Positions 15,950 through 25,011 of a DNA stretch of 64,000 nucleotides are shown here, piece by piece. A program made the position numbers and the translations under genes. Each line of letters begins with the position of its first letter. The first letter of the stretch is position 1. The notes under the pieces were generated by a model, which saw only the letters and a list, made by a program, of their open reading frames with translations, had not been told where the DNA came from and did not search any database. This stretch comes from Fundicoccus sp052116145 (GTDB lineage: Bacteria; Bacillota; Bacilli; Lactobacillales; Aerococcaceae), in assembly GCF_052116145.1 (NCBI RefSeq), contig NZ_JBQKLQ010000001.1:310001-374000 (forward strand). Reading direction: 5' to 3'.

Positions 15950-16537
15950 ATGCATGATTTTGTCGCCTTAGACGTTGAAACGGCCAATCAGAATCGTTAT
16001 ACGATTTGTTCCATCGGGATGGTACGTTTCAAATATGGGGAAATACTGGACAGTTATTACCAACTGATTAATCCAGATGAAAGTTTCTCATTGGCGAATA
16101 TTCATGTTCATGGTATTCAAGAGCATGAGGTCATTTCTTCGCCGAGATTTTATGATATAACTAAACAAATTGAAGATTTTATTGGAGGACGACCGGTTGT
16201 TGCTCATAATGCAACGTTTGATATGGGCGCTTTGAAAGATAATTTTAATCGCTATGGTTTAGAAATACCTGCCTTTAAATATGCTTGTTCATATCAACTT
16301 GCAAGGGCAGTGCGAAAGAACTTTTATAACTATAAATTAAGTACGATTGCGAATTATTATGGCATACCTTTAACGCATCACGACGCTTTATCGGATGCTA
16401 AAGCTGCAGGTCTCATTGTATCTAAGTTTGTGCATGAAAATCGGTTTTCAAACTTAGATCAATTAGTTAGATTTGCAGGATATCAAAATTACGGTATGTT
16501 AGGTGGCACGGGCTTTAGAAAAGGTCGCATTCGTTAA
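15950..16537 (+). CDS. DnaQ-like 3'-5' exonuclease, copy 1
   Basis: DEDDh exonuclease of 195 residues resembling the DNA polymerase III epsilon fold. Exo I is FVALDVETAN (Asp8/Glu10), Exo II is VVAHNATFDMGAL, Exo III is HHDALSDA. No polymerase or BRCT domain is attached, so it is a stand-alone nuclease, perhaps in repair or RNA processing. A paralogue of equal length and roughly 80% identity is at 27322-27909. Confidence 0.9.
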   Translation: MHDFVALDVETANQNRYTICSIGMVRFKYGEILDSYYQLINPDESFSLANIHVHGIQEHEVISSPRFYDITKQIEDFIGGRPVVAHNATFDMGALKDNFNRYGLEIPAFKYACSYQLARAVRKNFYNYKLSTIANYYGIPLTHHDALSDAKAAGLIVSKFVHENRFSNLDQLVRFAGYQNYGMLGGTGFRKGRIR

Positions 16538-16548
16538 ACATTATAATG

Positions 16549-16585
16549 AGTCAGTCAGCAATAAGCTGGGTGGCTTTTTTTATAA
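16549..16585 (+). terminator. terminator after exonuclease copy 1
   Basis: AGTCAGTCAGC (16549-16559) pairs with GCTGGGTGGCT (16565-16575) with wobble pairs and one mismatch, followed by T6-7. Confidence 0.75.
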
Positions 16586-16999
16586 TATAAGGGTTTATAA
16601 GTTTTATATTGATTTATCCAGCTTTGTACTTTGTTCAAAATCAGAGAAAGCTATGACAATTGACCTGTTTACGGCCTTGCAAACCAGAACGGTAAGCAAG
16701 GCGCAATGGATATGGAATGAGCACTATAAATTCTTATAGTTTAAAAAAACGAACTCCGAGAGTTCGTCTTACTAATTTGATACTTACTTCACAATGCATT
16801 TAGATTTACCAACTACCTATGAGCTTTATAAGTAGACGGATATATTAATGAGTGAAATAAGAATATTTTTTCATATAGCAGTTGGAGCATCTGCGCCAGC
16901 TACTATTACTTTTAGAGCAATGAGTAAATTTTTCGAGTAAAGTATTTAATACTCTAAACTTGATTTTAATATTATGGTAAAAATTTTAGTGGTTAATCA
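16586..16999. other. gene-poor interval
   Basis: Contains short open stretches without good ribosome sites. One ends ...LQTRTVSKAQWIWNEHYKFL at 16739. A 30-codon ORF at 16848-16940 (MSEIRIFFHIAVGAS...) also lacks an RBS. I do not call either a gene. Confidence 0.4.
16743..16766 (-). terminator. minus-strand terminator of the HEPN gene
   Basis: CGAACTC/GAGTTCG with a CGA loop (16750-16766), followed on the minus strand by T7. It lies about 235 bp beyond the stop of the HEPN gene. Confidence 0.65.
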
Positions 17000-17776
17000 C
17001 TAACTTTCAAAATTAATAGAATGAAGTAATTCGATGTAATGAATTAACTTATAAAAGTCTATAATTTTTAAATCGCTAGGTGGACTGTAACCGTGTAGAA
17101 CTGAATTTCTATTAATGAATTTATTTTTTTCAAAGTTATTTTTAAAGAAATATTCAGTTGTAGCAATTACCAAGCTTTTTAAATTTAGTTCATTCTCAGA
17201 GGACGAATCCTCATTAAAAAGTTTGTTTTGTCTATTTGCAATCCTCTTAATATTCCAAATGTCTACATGTATATTTTTAACTTTTTGGAATTTATTTATA
17301 AATAAAGCTTCAGAATAAGAATACAATGGATACATTAAAAGCATAAAGGTTGACGAAATATTATTTTCTTTAATTAAATTTAAAATATTCGTAAATAAGC
17401 TATTCCATCCAACTAAAGCTTCTTTTTGGATATCTTCTAAGACTATAGTTAGGTATTGATGATATCCTGGGTCACTATGGAGATAATTATAATATGCAAT
17501 TTCCATAGTGGTATTTTTAGCTGCATCAAATAAATCATTATAATGAGATGCGTCACAACCACTAGGTAAAATATAACCTTTTCTCAATGTGTCAACGATA
17601 GTCTTTTTATATAGTTCAATACTTACTTTATTAAATTCTTTAGATGCATCTAATATTAACTTCGCTATTTTTAAGTCACTTAAATTTTCGTAAATAGCTT
17701 CACTTGAATTTTCTAATAAGTAGAAAGCTGTACTTTTATTAAATGCCATAAGAATTTCATCGTTAGAGTAAATCAT
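17000..17776 (-). CDS. HEPN-like protein with Rx4H motif, possible defence RNase
   Basis: I recognise no named family over the first 200 of 258 residues, which are mostly helical, Asn/Lys-rich and without membrane segments. Near the C-terminus, INRNSVLHGY (about residues 225-234) contains R-N-S-V-L-H. This Rx4H arrangement, with the following glycine, is the catalytic motif of HEPN ribonucleases and of Abi-type proteins. RNA cleavage and a defence or toxin role are inference. The gene stands alone (AAGGAGG RBS, own terminator) beside gene fragments in an accessory region and is more AT-rich than its neighbours. Confidence 0.6.
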   Translation of the reverse strand: MIYSNDEILMAFNKSTAFYLLENSSEAIYENLSDLKIAKLILDASKEFNKVSIELYKKTIVDTLRKGYILPSGCDASHYNDLFDAAKNTTMEIAYYNYLHSDPGYHQYLTIVLEDIQKEALVGWNSLFTNILNLIKENNISSTFMLLMYPLYSYSEALFINKFQKVKNIHVDIWNIKRIANRQNKLFNEDSSSENELNLKSLVIATTEYFFKNNFEKNKFINRNSVLHGYSPPSDLKIIDFYKLIHYIELLHSINFES

Positions 17777-17895
17777 ATTTTAATACCTCCTTTTATAAAA
17801 CAACAGATGGAATCATTAGTGTGTCATAAAACACAAGTATTCTAAGGTAGCCTCGAATATACATTGCAAACTAATTTGACATAAGAATTAATAAC

Positions 17896-17923
17896 AGCCT
17901 ATTTCCTTAGTTGGAGATAGGTT
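17896..17923 (-). terminator. minus-strand hairpin before the HEPN gene
   Basis: AGCCTATTTCC and GGAGATAGGTT form an 11-bp stem (with wobble) at 17896-17923, followed on the minus strand by TGTTATT. It would end any transcript reading through the fragment at 17967-18140. Confidence 0.4.
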
Positions 17924-17966
17924 CATGTTTTGATGTGAGATTTCGAAGTCTTTATACATCAGAGTT

Positions 17967-18140
17967 TTAAGTTCGCCCCTTTATTTCAAAACGATTCAAT
18001 TCTTTGTCTATTGAGTCTTTCCATTCAATATAATTATTTGTTTGTTTTGCATAATTTAAAAGTACACTCAATAAATCATACAAACAATCAATGGTACCAT
18101 TGTTTGAGTATAAATACCTTATAACGTTGCTATATTGTTT
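17967..18140 (-). pseudogene. 3' fragment of an unknown gene
   Basis: A minus-strand open frame without a start ends at TAA 17969-17967 and reads ...YLYSNNGTIDCLYDLLSVLL...NRFEIKGRT. It looks like the C-terminal end of a helical protein. Its upstream part runs into the promoter of the divergent aldo-keto reductase gene, so the rest has been lost. Confidence 0.35.
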
Positions 18141-18164
18141 TATAGTAAGCGGGACTACTATAAT
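18135..18164 (+). promoter_or_regulatory. promoter of the aldo-keto reductase gene
   Basis: TTGTTT (18135-18140), 18-bp spacer, TATAAT (18159-18164). GTAAGCGG in the spacer partly resembles a cre site but misses too many positions to claim. Confidence 0.7.
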
Positions 18165-18197
18165 TATAAGTAGTAATCAATGTTAGGAGGATACACA

Positions 18198-19019
18198 ATG
18201 ACAATTTTAGAGGAAACTTTTACACTGCATAATGGTGTTAAAATTCCAAAATTAGGATTAGGGACATGGCAATCAGCGCCCGAAGATGCTTATAATGCAA
18301 CGTTATTTGCTTTAAAAAATGGATATAGCCATGTTGATACTGCGATTGTTTATGGTAATGAAACAGAGGTTGGCCGAGCAGTTAGAGATTCAGGTCTAAA
18401 ACGTGAGAATGTTTTTGTAACCACTAAAGTGCCGGCGGAACGTAAAACTTATCAAGAAGCCAAAGAGAGCATTGAACAAGCTTTAAGAGAATTAGATTTA
18501 GAGTATATTGACTTAATGTTAATTCATGCCCCACGTCCATGGGCAATCATGCATGAAAATCCGGAAAATTTGAAATATTTTGAAGAAAACCGTGAAGTGT
18601 GGCGTGCATTAGAAGAAGCTTATGAGGCAGGAAGTATCAAAGCGATTGGCGTATCAAACTTTGATGTTAAAGATTTAGAAAATATTATGGAAGCTTGTAA
18701 AGTAAAACCAATGGTCAACCAAATTATATATCATATCGGAAAAACCAACCCTGAAGTGTTAGAGTTTTGTAAAGCCAATGATATTTTAGTTGAAGGTTAT
18801 TCACCGATTGCTACTGGGCGACTATTAGGCAATGAACAAATTGAAAAGATGGCCTCTAAATATGATAAATCAATTCCGCAAATTTGCATTCGCTATTTAT
18901 TAGAAAAAGACATTTTACCTCTACCAAAATCTGTTCATGAAAAATATATTATTGAGAATGCGAAATTAGATTTTGAAATTGAATTAGATGATATGGAATA
19001 TTTAGACTCAATTCAATAA
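18198..19019 (+). CDS. aldo-keto reductase (2,5-diketogluconate reductase-like)
   Basis: NADPH-dependent carbonyl reductase of the AKR5 type, 273 residues from ATG 18198. An upstream in-frame ATG at 18180 contains the RBS TAGGAGG (18184-18190) and is rejected. The catalytic tetrad is recognisable: Asp in HVDTAIVY, Tyr in VYGNE, Lys in VTTKVP, His in LIHAPRP. The C-terminal IPLPKS-like cofactor loop appears as LPLPKSVH. The physiological substrate is unknown; the neighbours suggest sugar metabolism. Confidence 0.92.
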   Translation: MTILEETFTLHNGVKIPKLGLGTWQSAPEDAYNATLFALKNGYSHVDTAIVYGNETEVGRAVRDSGLKRENVFVTTKVPAERKTYQEAKESIEQALRELDLEYIDLMLIHAPRPWAIMHENPENLKYFEENREVWRALEEAYEAGSIKAIGVSNFDVKDLENIMEACKVKPMVNQIIYHIGKTNPEVLEFCKANDILVEGYSPIATGRLLGNEQIEKMASKYDKSIPQICIRYLLEKDILPLPKSVHEKYIIENAKLDFEIELDDMEYLDSIQ

Positions 19020-19152
19020 AATGCAAATTATTGGTAAGTTTTGATAAAAAATATAGGATATAAGAAAGCGCTCTATTCACCTGAACGCAAAAATGATAAA
19101 CTAATCTTCAAAGAGAGAAGGTTAGTTTATTTTGATGAAAGTGGGAAGAAAA

Positions 19153-19995
19153 ATGAAAATACTCTGTTTTGATATGGGAGGAACAGCTGTCAAATATGGT
19201 GTTTGGGATGACGACAAGATAACGAATACTGGATCGTTTAAAACTCCAACAACTTGGGATGAAATGAAACAACAAATGGAACAAGTGGCAACTAAATTCG
19301 CTGATGTTGAAGGGGTCGGTATTAGCTCGCCAGGTTCTGTCGATTCAAAATTAGGGGTGATCAGAGGCATTAGTGCCATTCCTTATATCCATAATTTTGA
19401 AATTGTTAAAGAATTGACAGAGTTATTCAATAAACAAGTAACCATTGAAAATGATGCGAATTCAGCGGCTTTAGCAGAACTTTATTATGGCAGAGCAAAA
19501 GACTTAAACAATGTCGTTTTTTATATTATTGGTTCGGGAATTGGTGGAGCTGTTAGTATCAATAAACAACTTGTTAAAGGGGCGAATCTATTTGGTGGCG
19601 AAATAGGGTATATGTTAATGGATGATAAAAAAACATTGAGTCAAATTGCTAGTCCGGTAGAAACAGCTAAACGCTATCATTTAGAATCAGGCAAAGACTT
19701 ATTTGACTTAGCAGCTAAAGGGAATGAACAAGCGAAGGTAGGTGCTGAGGAAGTCCATGATACTTTGGCTAGAAGTATGTATAATGTGGCTTTAATGCTA
19801 GACCCTGAACTCATTTTAATTGGAGGGGGTATCTCACAAAGAAATGATTTTGTATCCCCCATCCAAGTAAAGCTTGACCACTATTTAAAAGCAAACGGTG
19901 CAGGTGATTTGAAGATTAAGATTGATCGTTGTGAATTTCTGCAAAATGCGAACTTAATTGGTGCGGCGGTTAATTATCAAAATACAACAGATTAG
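19153..19995 (+). CDS. ROK family sugar kinase
   Basis: ROK protein of about 281 residues without a DNA-binding domain, so a kinase rather than a repressor. The phosphate loop FDMGGTAVKYG begins at residue 5 of the chosen start. The usual CxCGxxGCxE zinc motif is absent, as in BglK-like ROK kinases of beta-glucoside metabolism. ATG 19135 is a possible alternative start; 19153 is preferred because ROK proteins begin just before the phosphate loop, though its RBS (GGGAAG) is weak. It probably phosphorylates glucose or a glucoside released from glucans. Confidence 0.85.
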   Translation: MKILCFDMGGTAVKYGVWDDDKITNTGSFKTPTTWDEMKQQMEQVATKFADVEGVGISSPGSVDSKLGVIRGISAIPYIHNFEIVKELTELFNKQVTIENDANSAALAELYYGRAKDLNNVVFYIIGSGIGGAVSINKQLVKGANLFGGEIGYMLMDDKKTLSQIASPVETAKRYHLESGKDLFDLAAKGNEQAKVGAEEVHDTLARSMYNVALMLDPELILIGGGISQRNDFVSPIQVKLDHYLKANGAGDLKIKIDRCEFLQNANLIGAAVNYQNTTD

Positions 19996-20104
19996 AGCAA
20001 TAATTGAGATAAATGGAAGATAGCTTACGAATTTAAATTTTAAGTGACTAGATTCATTTATGGATTAACTAATATTAATCAATTTCAATTTATTTTTATT
20101 GGAC

Positions 20105-20150
20105 GGCATTAGAAATGAAAAATTAATTTATCTTCTAATGTCTTTTTTTG
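20105..20150 (+). terminator. terminator after the ROK gene
   Basis: GGCATTAGAA (20105-20114) pairs with TTCTAATGTC (20133-20142) and is followed by T7. Confidence 0.85.
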
Positions 20151-20500
20151 TACCTGTTTGATGATAAAAATGTCGTTTTTATGCGGTTTTATTGCTATAA
20201 TGATAAAATATCAACATTATTAAGAATAAAATATAAAACATTAATGTTTGCGGAAATACAGGTAAAATACTGTTTTAACGGTGTTTATATAATGTTTCTA
20301 ATAAACATTATAATTTGAATATTTTGAGATTATTTTAAAATTATATATTTTTTGATAATGTAAGCGGATACTTTAATGTTATTAATATGCTATTTTAGTC
20401 AGAAACATAGTAACCACTGTCATAAAATATTGATATGATAAAGACATCAAATGACATTAAGTAATTAATGGCAATAATTAGGAGGGGTTTGAGGGGTTTT
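20151..20500. promoter_or_regulatory. long AT-rich regulatory region before the sugar-binding protein
   Basis: No gene lies here. TGTAAGCGGATACT at 20359-20372 is a reasonable cre (CcpA) site. TGATATGAT at 20431-20439 is an extended -10 with a poor -35, about 60 bp before the start. Near 20258-20285 a stretch resembles the GGTAAAACACT hairpin of the 386-bp repeat but is imperfect. The length suggests further regulator sites, perhaps for the truncated AraC protein at 24688. Confidence 0.55.
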
Positions 20501-21865
20501 ATGAGAAAATTGTTGGCGAAAAGTTGTTTAGCATTGACACTTAGTTCAGTTTTATTATCGTCTGCAGCATCATTAGTTAAGGTAAATGCTGAAGAAGGTA
20601 AAGTAATTAATATTTATTCATGGAATAATGAATTTCGTGACCGTGTAACGGCAGTTTATTCTAAAGTAGAAAGTACATCTGAAGATGGAACCGTAACAAA
20701 ATTAACAGATGGTACTGAGATTCACTGGATTGTAAATCCTAATCAAGATGGTGTATATCAACAAAAATTAGACGAGGTATTATTAAGACAAGCAGACGCT
20801 AGTGCCGATGAAAAAGTAGATGTTTTCTTATCTGAAACTGACTATGTTAATAAATACGTTGACGAAGCAGTTGATGTGGCAATGCCACTAATGGATTTAG
20901 GCATTGATCCAGAAAAAGACTTAGCGGATCAATTTGACTTCGCTAAAGCAACACCTTCTGATCAAAGTGGCGTTCAAAGAGGATCTACTTGGCAAGGAAC
21001 ACCAGGGCTATTAGTGTATCGTCGTGATATCGCTAAAGAAGTATTCGGAACCGATGACCCAGCAGAAATTGCTAAAAAGACTGAAAATTGGGATGTATTA
21101 AAACAAACAGCAGAGGAATTAAAAGATAAAGGTTATCATGTTTTCTCTTCTTATGCTGATACTTTCCGTTTATATGGTAATGCGATTGAACATCCATGGG
21201 TTGAGAAAGATTCAACTGTTATAAATGTCGATCAAAAAATTCTTGATTGGATAAATGATTCTAAAGAATGGAAAGACGCAGGCTATTTTGATGAGACAGT
21301 AAAAGCGCAATGGAATGATGATTGGAATAAAGCGATGAGTTCAGAATCTAGATCATTTGCTTTCTTATTACCAGCTTGGGGTATTGACTTCGTATTAAAA
21401 CCGAACTGGAATGGCGAAGCAAATTCTTGGGCAGTAACTACACCTCCTCAAGAATTTAATTGGGGTGGTTCTTACATTCATGCAGCTGCTGGAACAGATA
21501 ATGTCGAACATGCAAAAGAAATCATCATGGAATTAACAGCAAATAAAGATAACTTAATGAAGATTTCTAAAGAGTACTTAGACTTTACCAATACTAAAAG
21601 CGGTATGAAAGAAGTAAGTGAAGATGATACCTTCTCACATGAATTCTTAGGTGGACAAAATCCATTTACTTACTTTACACCTGTTGCCGAAAATATTAAA
21701 GTAGCACGATTATCAGCTTATGACCAAGCGTGTGTGGAAGAAATTCAAAATACATTTGGCGATTACTTCCAAGAACAAGTTACATTTGATGAAGCAAAAG
21801 CAAACTTTGAAACTGCGATTAAAGAACGCCATCCAGAAATTACTGAAATTAAATGGCCAGAATAA
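20501..21865 (+). CDS. extracellular sugar-binding protein of an ABC importer
   Basis: Family 1-type solute-binding protein of 454 residues from ATG 20501; an in-frame ATG at 20468 has no RBS, whereas AGGAGGGG lies at 20480-20487. The N-terminus is an ordinary signal peptide ending VNA before EEGK. There is no lipobox cysteine, which is odd because such proteins in Gram-positives are nearly always lipoproteins. Aromatic-rich segments (WQGTPGLLVYRRD, PAWGIDF) fit oligosaccharide binding. The cognate permeases are lost except for a stump, so import by this system is doubtful. Confidence 0.85.
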   Translation: MRKLLAKSCLALTLSSVLLSSAASLVKVNAEEGKVINIYSWNNEFRDRVTAVYSKVESTSEDGTVTKLTDGTEIHWIVNPNQDGVYQQKLDEVLLRQADASADEKVDVFLSETDYVNKYVDEAVDVAMPLMDLGIDPEKDLADQFDFAKATPSDQSGVQRGSTWQGTPGLLVYRRDIAKEVFGTDDPAEIAKKTENWDVLKQTAEELKDKGYHVFSSYADTFRLYGNAIEHPWVEKDSTVINVDQKILDWINDSKEWKDAGYFDETVKAQWNDDWNKAMSSESRSFAFLLPAWGIDFVLKPNWNGEANSWAVTTPPQEFNWGGSYIHAAAGTDNVEHAKEIIMELTANKDNLMKISKEYLDFTNTKSGMKEVSEDDTFSHEFLGGQNPFTYFTPVAENIKVARLSAYDQACVEEIQNTFGDYFQEQVTFDEAKANFETAIKERHPEITEIKWPE

Positions 21866-21889
21866 TCAAGTAAAATAATATTTAATAAG

Positions 21890-21931
21890 GCGAAGTAAGC
21901 AGTCGATAACTTGCTTTACTTCGCTTTATTT
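21890..21931 (+). terminator. terminator after the sugar-binding protein
   Basis: GCGAAGTAAGCA (21890-21901) pairs with TGCTTTACTTCGC (21912-21924) with a one-base bulge, followed by TTTATTTCTT. The permease stump begins directly after it. Confidence 0.75.
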
Positions 21932-21932
21932 C

Positions 21933-22208
21933 TTGGAGGGAATGAAGCCAGCGATTGCGGTTCAATCCATTTTCGTTTTCGTAGGAGCATGGAATAATTA
22001 CTTTATTCCAGCATTGATTATTGACTCAAAAGACAAAATGACTGTGCCAGTTTTAATTGCGACTTTACGTGGAGCGGACTTTATGAACTTCGATATGGCG
22101 AAGGTTTATATGATGATTGTGGTTGCTATCATTCCTATTGTGATTGTTTATCTGTTGTTATCTAAGTACATCATTGCTGGTGTTACTTTAGGAAGTGTGA
22201 AGGAATAA
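21933..22208 (+). pseudogene. C-terminal stump of an ABC sugar permease (MalG type)
   Basis: About 90 residues corresponding to the end of an inner-membrane sugar permease: KPAIAVQSIFVFVGAWNNYF follows the position of the EAA loop, then two membrane helices. The family is normally about 280-300 residues, so about 200 N-terminal residues and the EAA motif are missing. The partner permease expected between binding protein and this gene is absent too. A deletion from the binding-protein terminator into this gene explains both. GGAGGG before ATG 21942 may be chance. Confidence 0.85.
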
Positions 22209-22237
22209 AAATATATAGAGAAAGAGGTTCGTTATAG

Positions 22238-24649
22238 ATGAAAAAAAGTTCAAAGAAATGGTTGTCTTTATTATCGATTATGGCATTAGGTAATTTAACA
22301 CCGATTAATATCTTAGCAGAGGATTCAACAAGTGTGGAAGAAACATCGATTGAAACACAAGAAGTTAAATCAGACGATTCAACAACGACAGAAAGCTCAA
22401 ATGAAGGAACATCTAAAGTGGAATACGCTAGTGAGTACCTTGAAAAATACCAAGAGCAAGGAGTTAACTTTGAAGAGTATGGCTTTGTATGGGGCGATGA
22501 ATTTGAGGGAGATCAACTAAATCGTGATGATTGGAATGTTGAATTGCATGAGCCTGGTTGGGTAAATGAAGAGTGGCAAGAATATATTGATGATGAAAAA
22601 GTTTTACAAGTAAATGATGGAAAATTAGTAATTCAACCAGTAAAAGAGTCAGTTGATGGTCAAGACCTGTATTATTCTGGTCGTGTTAATACACAAAACA
22701 AACAAAATTTTAAATATGGTTTTTTTGAAGCGAAAGTAAGAGTCCCTAAAGGGCAAGGCTATTTACCTGCATTTTGGTTGATGTCTGCAGATGAAAATGT
22801 CTATGGACAATGGCCGCGTGCTGGTGAAATTGATATCATGGAAATACATGGTAGTGATACGACTAAAAGTTATGGAACAATCCATTACGGTAATCCACAT
22901 CGTGAAAGTCAAGGCGAAATGCAATTGACTAAAGGCGATTTTAACGAAGAGTATCATATATTTGCACTCGAATGGTTACCTGGAAAAATCAATTGGTTTG
23001 TCGATGGCCAATTGATTCATTCTGAAAGCGAATGGTATTCAAAGACAGAAGGACAAGGTGAAATTACCTACCCTGCGCCATTTGATTCAGAATTTTACGT
23101 GACTTTAAACTTAGCGGTAGGTGGTAGTTGGATTGGCTATCCAGATGATTCAACTGAATTTGAAGGACAATCCTTTGATATTGATTATGTCAGAGTTTAT
23201 CAAAAAGAAACTTATGATGAAAATGTTAAAAAACCTTTACAAGAATTTACTGCACGTGAAGCCGATGAATCAGGCAACTACATTGTTAATGGTGATTTTT
23301 CAGAAAGCGAAGAATTATTGGATGAAGACAATTGGGTTTTCTTGACCACGCAAGGTGGCGAGGCAGAAGCGAGTATTGCAGATAATCAGTTATCGATTAA
23401 TACCACTTCTGCGGGCGAGGTGGATTATAGTGTGCAGTTAGTTCAAGCTAATTTGCCAATGGAACAAAATTATCAATATCAAGTTAGCTTCACGGCTTGG
23501 AGTGACCAAGAACGTTTGGTTAAAGTGAATCTGACCGGTCCAGATAATGGTTATATTCGTTATTTTGAGGAACAAGAACTTGAATTAACCTCAGAACCAC
23601 AAATGTTTGAGTTTGAATTTACAATGAATGAAGCTTCAGATGAAAATGGACGATTAGAGTTTAATCTAGGAGCCTACGATGAAGCCTCTCCATTTTACTT
23701 AAAAGGCGTCAGTGTGAAGCGTTTAGAAAAAACTGAAGCTTCTGATACGGCCGAAAGTAAAACCGTATTATCAGATGGTAATTATGTTTATAATGGTAAA
23801 TTCCAAGAGGGTGACTATCATATTGGTTTTTGGCAATGGGACGGTGGTTCAATTGAAGAAGCTATTTCTCCGTTGGAAGACGGTCGCCGTTTAATTATTG
23901 CTGGAGGTAAGGAGAGTACCTTAATGCAAGAGCAGCTACCATTAGATGCTGGGGTAGAGTATGAATTTTCCCTAGATATTGAAGCTGAAGAAGACTTTAC
24001 ACTTAAAGGTAAGATTGGTGAATCTACATTCGAGTTACCTGTAGAAAAAGGGTTAAATCCTTATCGTTATAGCTTTACTTTAGAGGAGAATCAGATCGAT
24101 AATACCGATCTAATTCTAAACTTTGATAATGTGAATGAAGTCAGAGTCGATAATGTAAAAGTGCAAGAAAATCGTTTAATTAAAAATGGAAGCTTTGATG
24201 CGGGCTTAACGGGTTATAATGCATTTATGGATGCTTCTGCTAATGCAACGGTTGTGGTGGATAGCTTGAATGAGGACAATGCAGCTGATTTTACGATATA
24301 TAATACAGGAGACCAAGCTTGGAAAATTCAATTGATTCAAGAACAAGTTCCTTTAATAAAAGGGAAGACTTATCGCTTAACCTTTAAGGCCAAAAGTAGT
24401 GTGGATCGTAGTATTATGTATGCTTTGCAACGAGATGGGAAATCTGATGATGTTTGGACGACTTATTTGCCAGAACAGATTGTTCCTTTAAAGGCTGACT
24501 ATCAAGAGTATAGTTATGAATTTGCGATGGAAGAACCAGATGATTTGCAAGCGATGTTGAGTATTTCGTTAGGTGCTGTGGAAGATAAAGTTATCGAACA
24601 AGAACATCGCGTAGTGATTGACGATATCGAACTAGAAGAAGTAAACTAA
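22238..24649 (+). CDS. secreted GH16 beta-glucanase with three CBM-like domains
   Basis: An 803-residue exported enzyme expected to cut beta-1,3- (or 1,3-1,4-) glucan. The signal peptide ends near ILA-ED, followed by a Ser/Thr/Glu-rich linker. The GH16 domain spans about residues 80-330 with the catalytic signature EIDIME (Glu197, Asp199, Glu202), followed by HG as in laminarinases. Three beta-sandwich modules of CBM4_9 type begin near residues 347, 515 and 645, each opening with an N-G-x-F pattern (VNGDF, YNGKF, KNGSF). No LPXTG or membrane anchor is present, so it is probably released. It is intact although the import genes beside it are broken. Confidence 0.9.
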   Translation: MKKSSKKWLSLLSIMALGNLTPINILAEDSTSVEETSIETQEVKSDDSTTTESSNEGTSKVEYASEYLEKYQEQGVNFEEYGFVWGDEFEGDQLNRDDWNVELHEPGWVNEEWQEYIDDEKVLQVNDGKLVIQPVKESVDGQDLYYSGRVNTQNKQNFKYGFFEAKVRVPKGQGYLPAFWLMSADENVYGQWPRAGEIDIMEIHGSDTTKSYGTIHYGNPHRESQGEMQLTKGDFNEEYHIFALEWLPGKINWFVDGQLIHSESEWYSKTEGQGEITYPAPFDSEFYVTLNLAVGGSWIGYPDDSTEFEGQSFDIDYVRVYQKETYDENVKKPLQEFTAREADESGNYIVNGDFSESEELLDEDNWVFLTTQGGEAEASIADNQLSINTTSAGEVDYSVQLVQANLPMEQNYQYQVSFTAWSDQERLVKVNLTGPDNGYIRYFEEQELELTSEPQMFEFEFTMNEASDENGRLEFNLGAYDEASPFYLKGVSVKRLEKTEASDTAESKTVLSDGNYVYNGKFQEGDYHIGFWQWDGGSIEEAISPLEDGRRLIIAGGKESTLMQEQLPLDAGVEYEFSLDIEAEEDFTLKGKIGESTFELPVEKGLNPYRYSFTLEENQIDNTDLILNFDNVNEVRVDNVKVQENRLIKNGSFDAGLTGYNAFMDASANATVVVDSLNEDNAADFTIYNTGDQAWKIQLIQEQVPLIKGKTYRLTFKAKSSVDRSIMYALQRDGKSDDVWTTYLPEQIVPLKADYQEYSYEFAMEEPDDLQAMLSISLGAVEDKVIEQEHRVVIDDIELEEVN

Positions 24650-24687
24650 AGAAAAGACAATAAATGGAATGAAGTTGAGGTGTTAAA

Positions 24688-25011
24688 ATGAATCCGTTGA
24701 ATGATAAATGGATTATGAATTCCGATTTAGAACAAATCGGGATAAAGCACCGCAAATTATCGGAAGAGTATTTATTTTATAAAGCGGTAGCAGACGGCAA
24801 TTTGGGTGCGATAGATAAAAATTTACGAGCAAATAAATTTATTGAAGCGGTAAAAACTGATCCAGAATGGCTATTGTATTTTGGATTGATTGCTCTTATC
24901 ATTTTTGCAGTATTCATGGGAGTGACAACAAACTCTTTTCACTGGATACATCTGATTGTCCGATTAATCACTTCAATTACGCTTATATTCGTATGGAATT
25001 GGTTGAAATAA
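24688..25011 (+). pseudogene. AraC-type regulator N-terminus fused to the 386-bp repeat
   Basis: The first ~54 residues (MNPLNDKWIMNSDLEQIG...) resemble the start of a Lactobacillales AraC-family regulator. The frame then enters repeat copy 2 at 24847 and continues as the C-terminal half of the small membrane protein of 14800-15099, ending at 25011. All AraC DNA-binding helices are gone. It has a usable RBS (GAGGTG), so a chimeric membrane-anchored peptide could be made, but I regard it as a rearrangement product. It may once have regulated the adjoining glucanase/transport genes. Confidence 0.75.

Noticed and set aside
16503..16739. Open frame overlapping the end of exonuclease copy 1
   Set aside because: It is an alternative frame through the exonuclease 3' end and its terminator, with no ribosome site at its start.
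21890..21942. Programmed frameshift or assembly gap explaining the short permease
   Set aside because: A normal terminator separates the binding protein from the stump, and no permease N-terminus exists in any frame upstream, so deletion is the simplest reading; assembly collapse is kept only as a refutation test.
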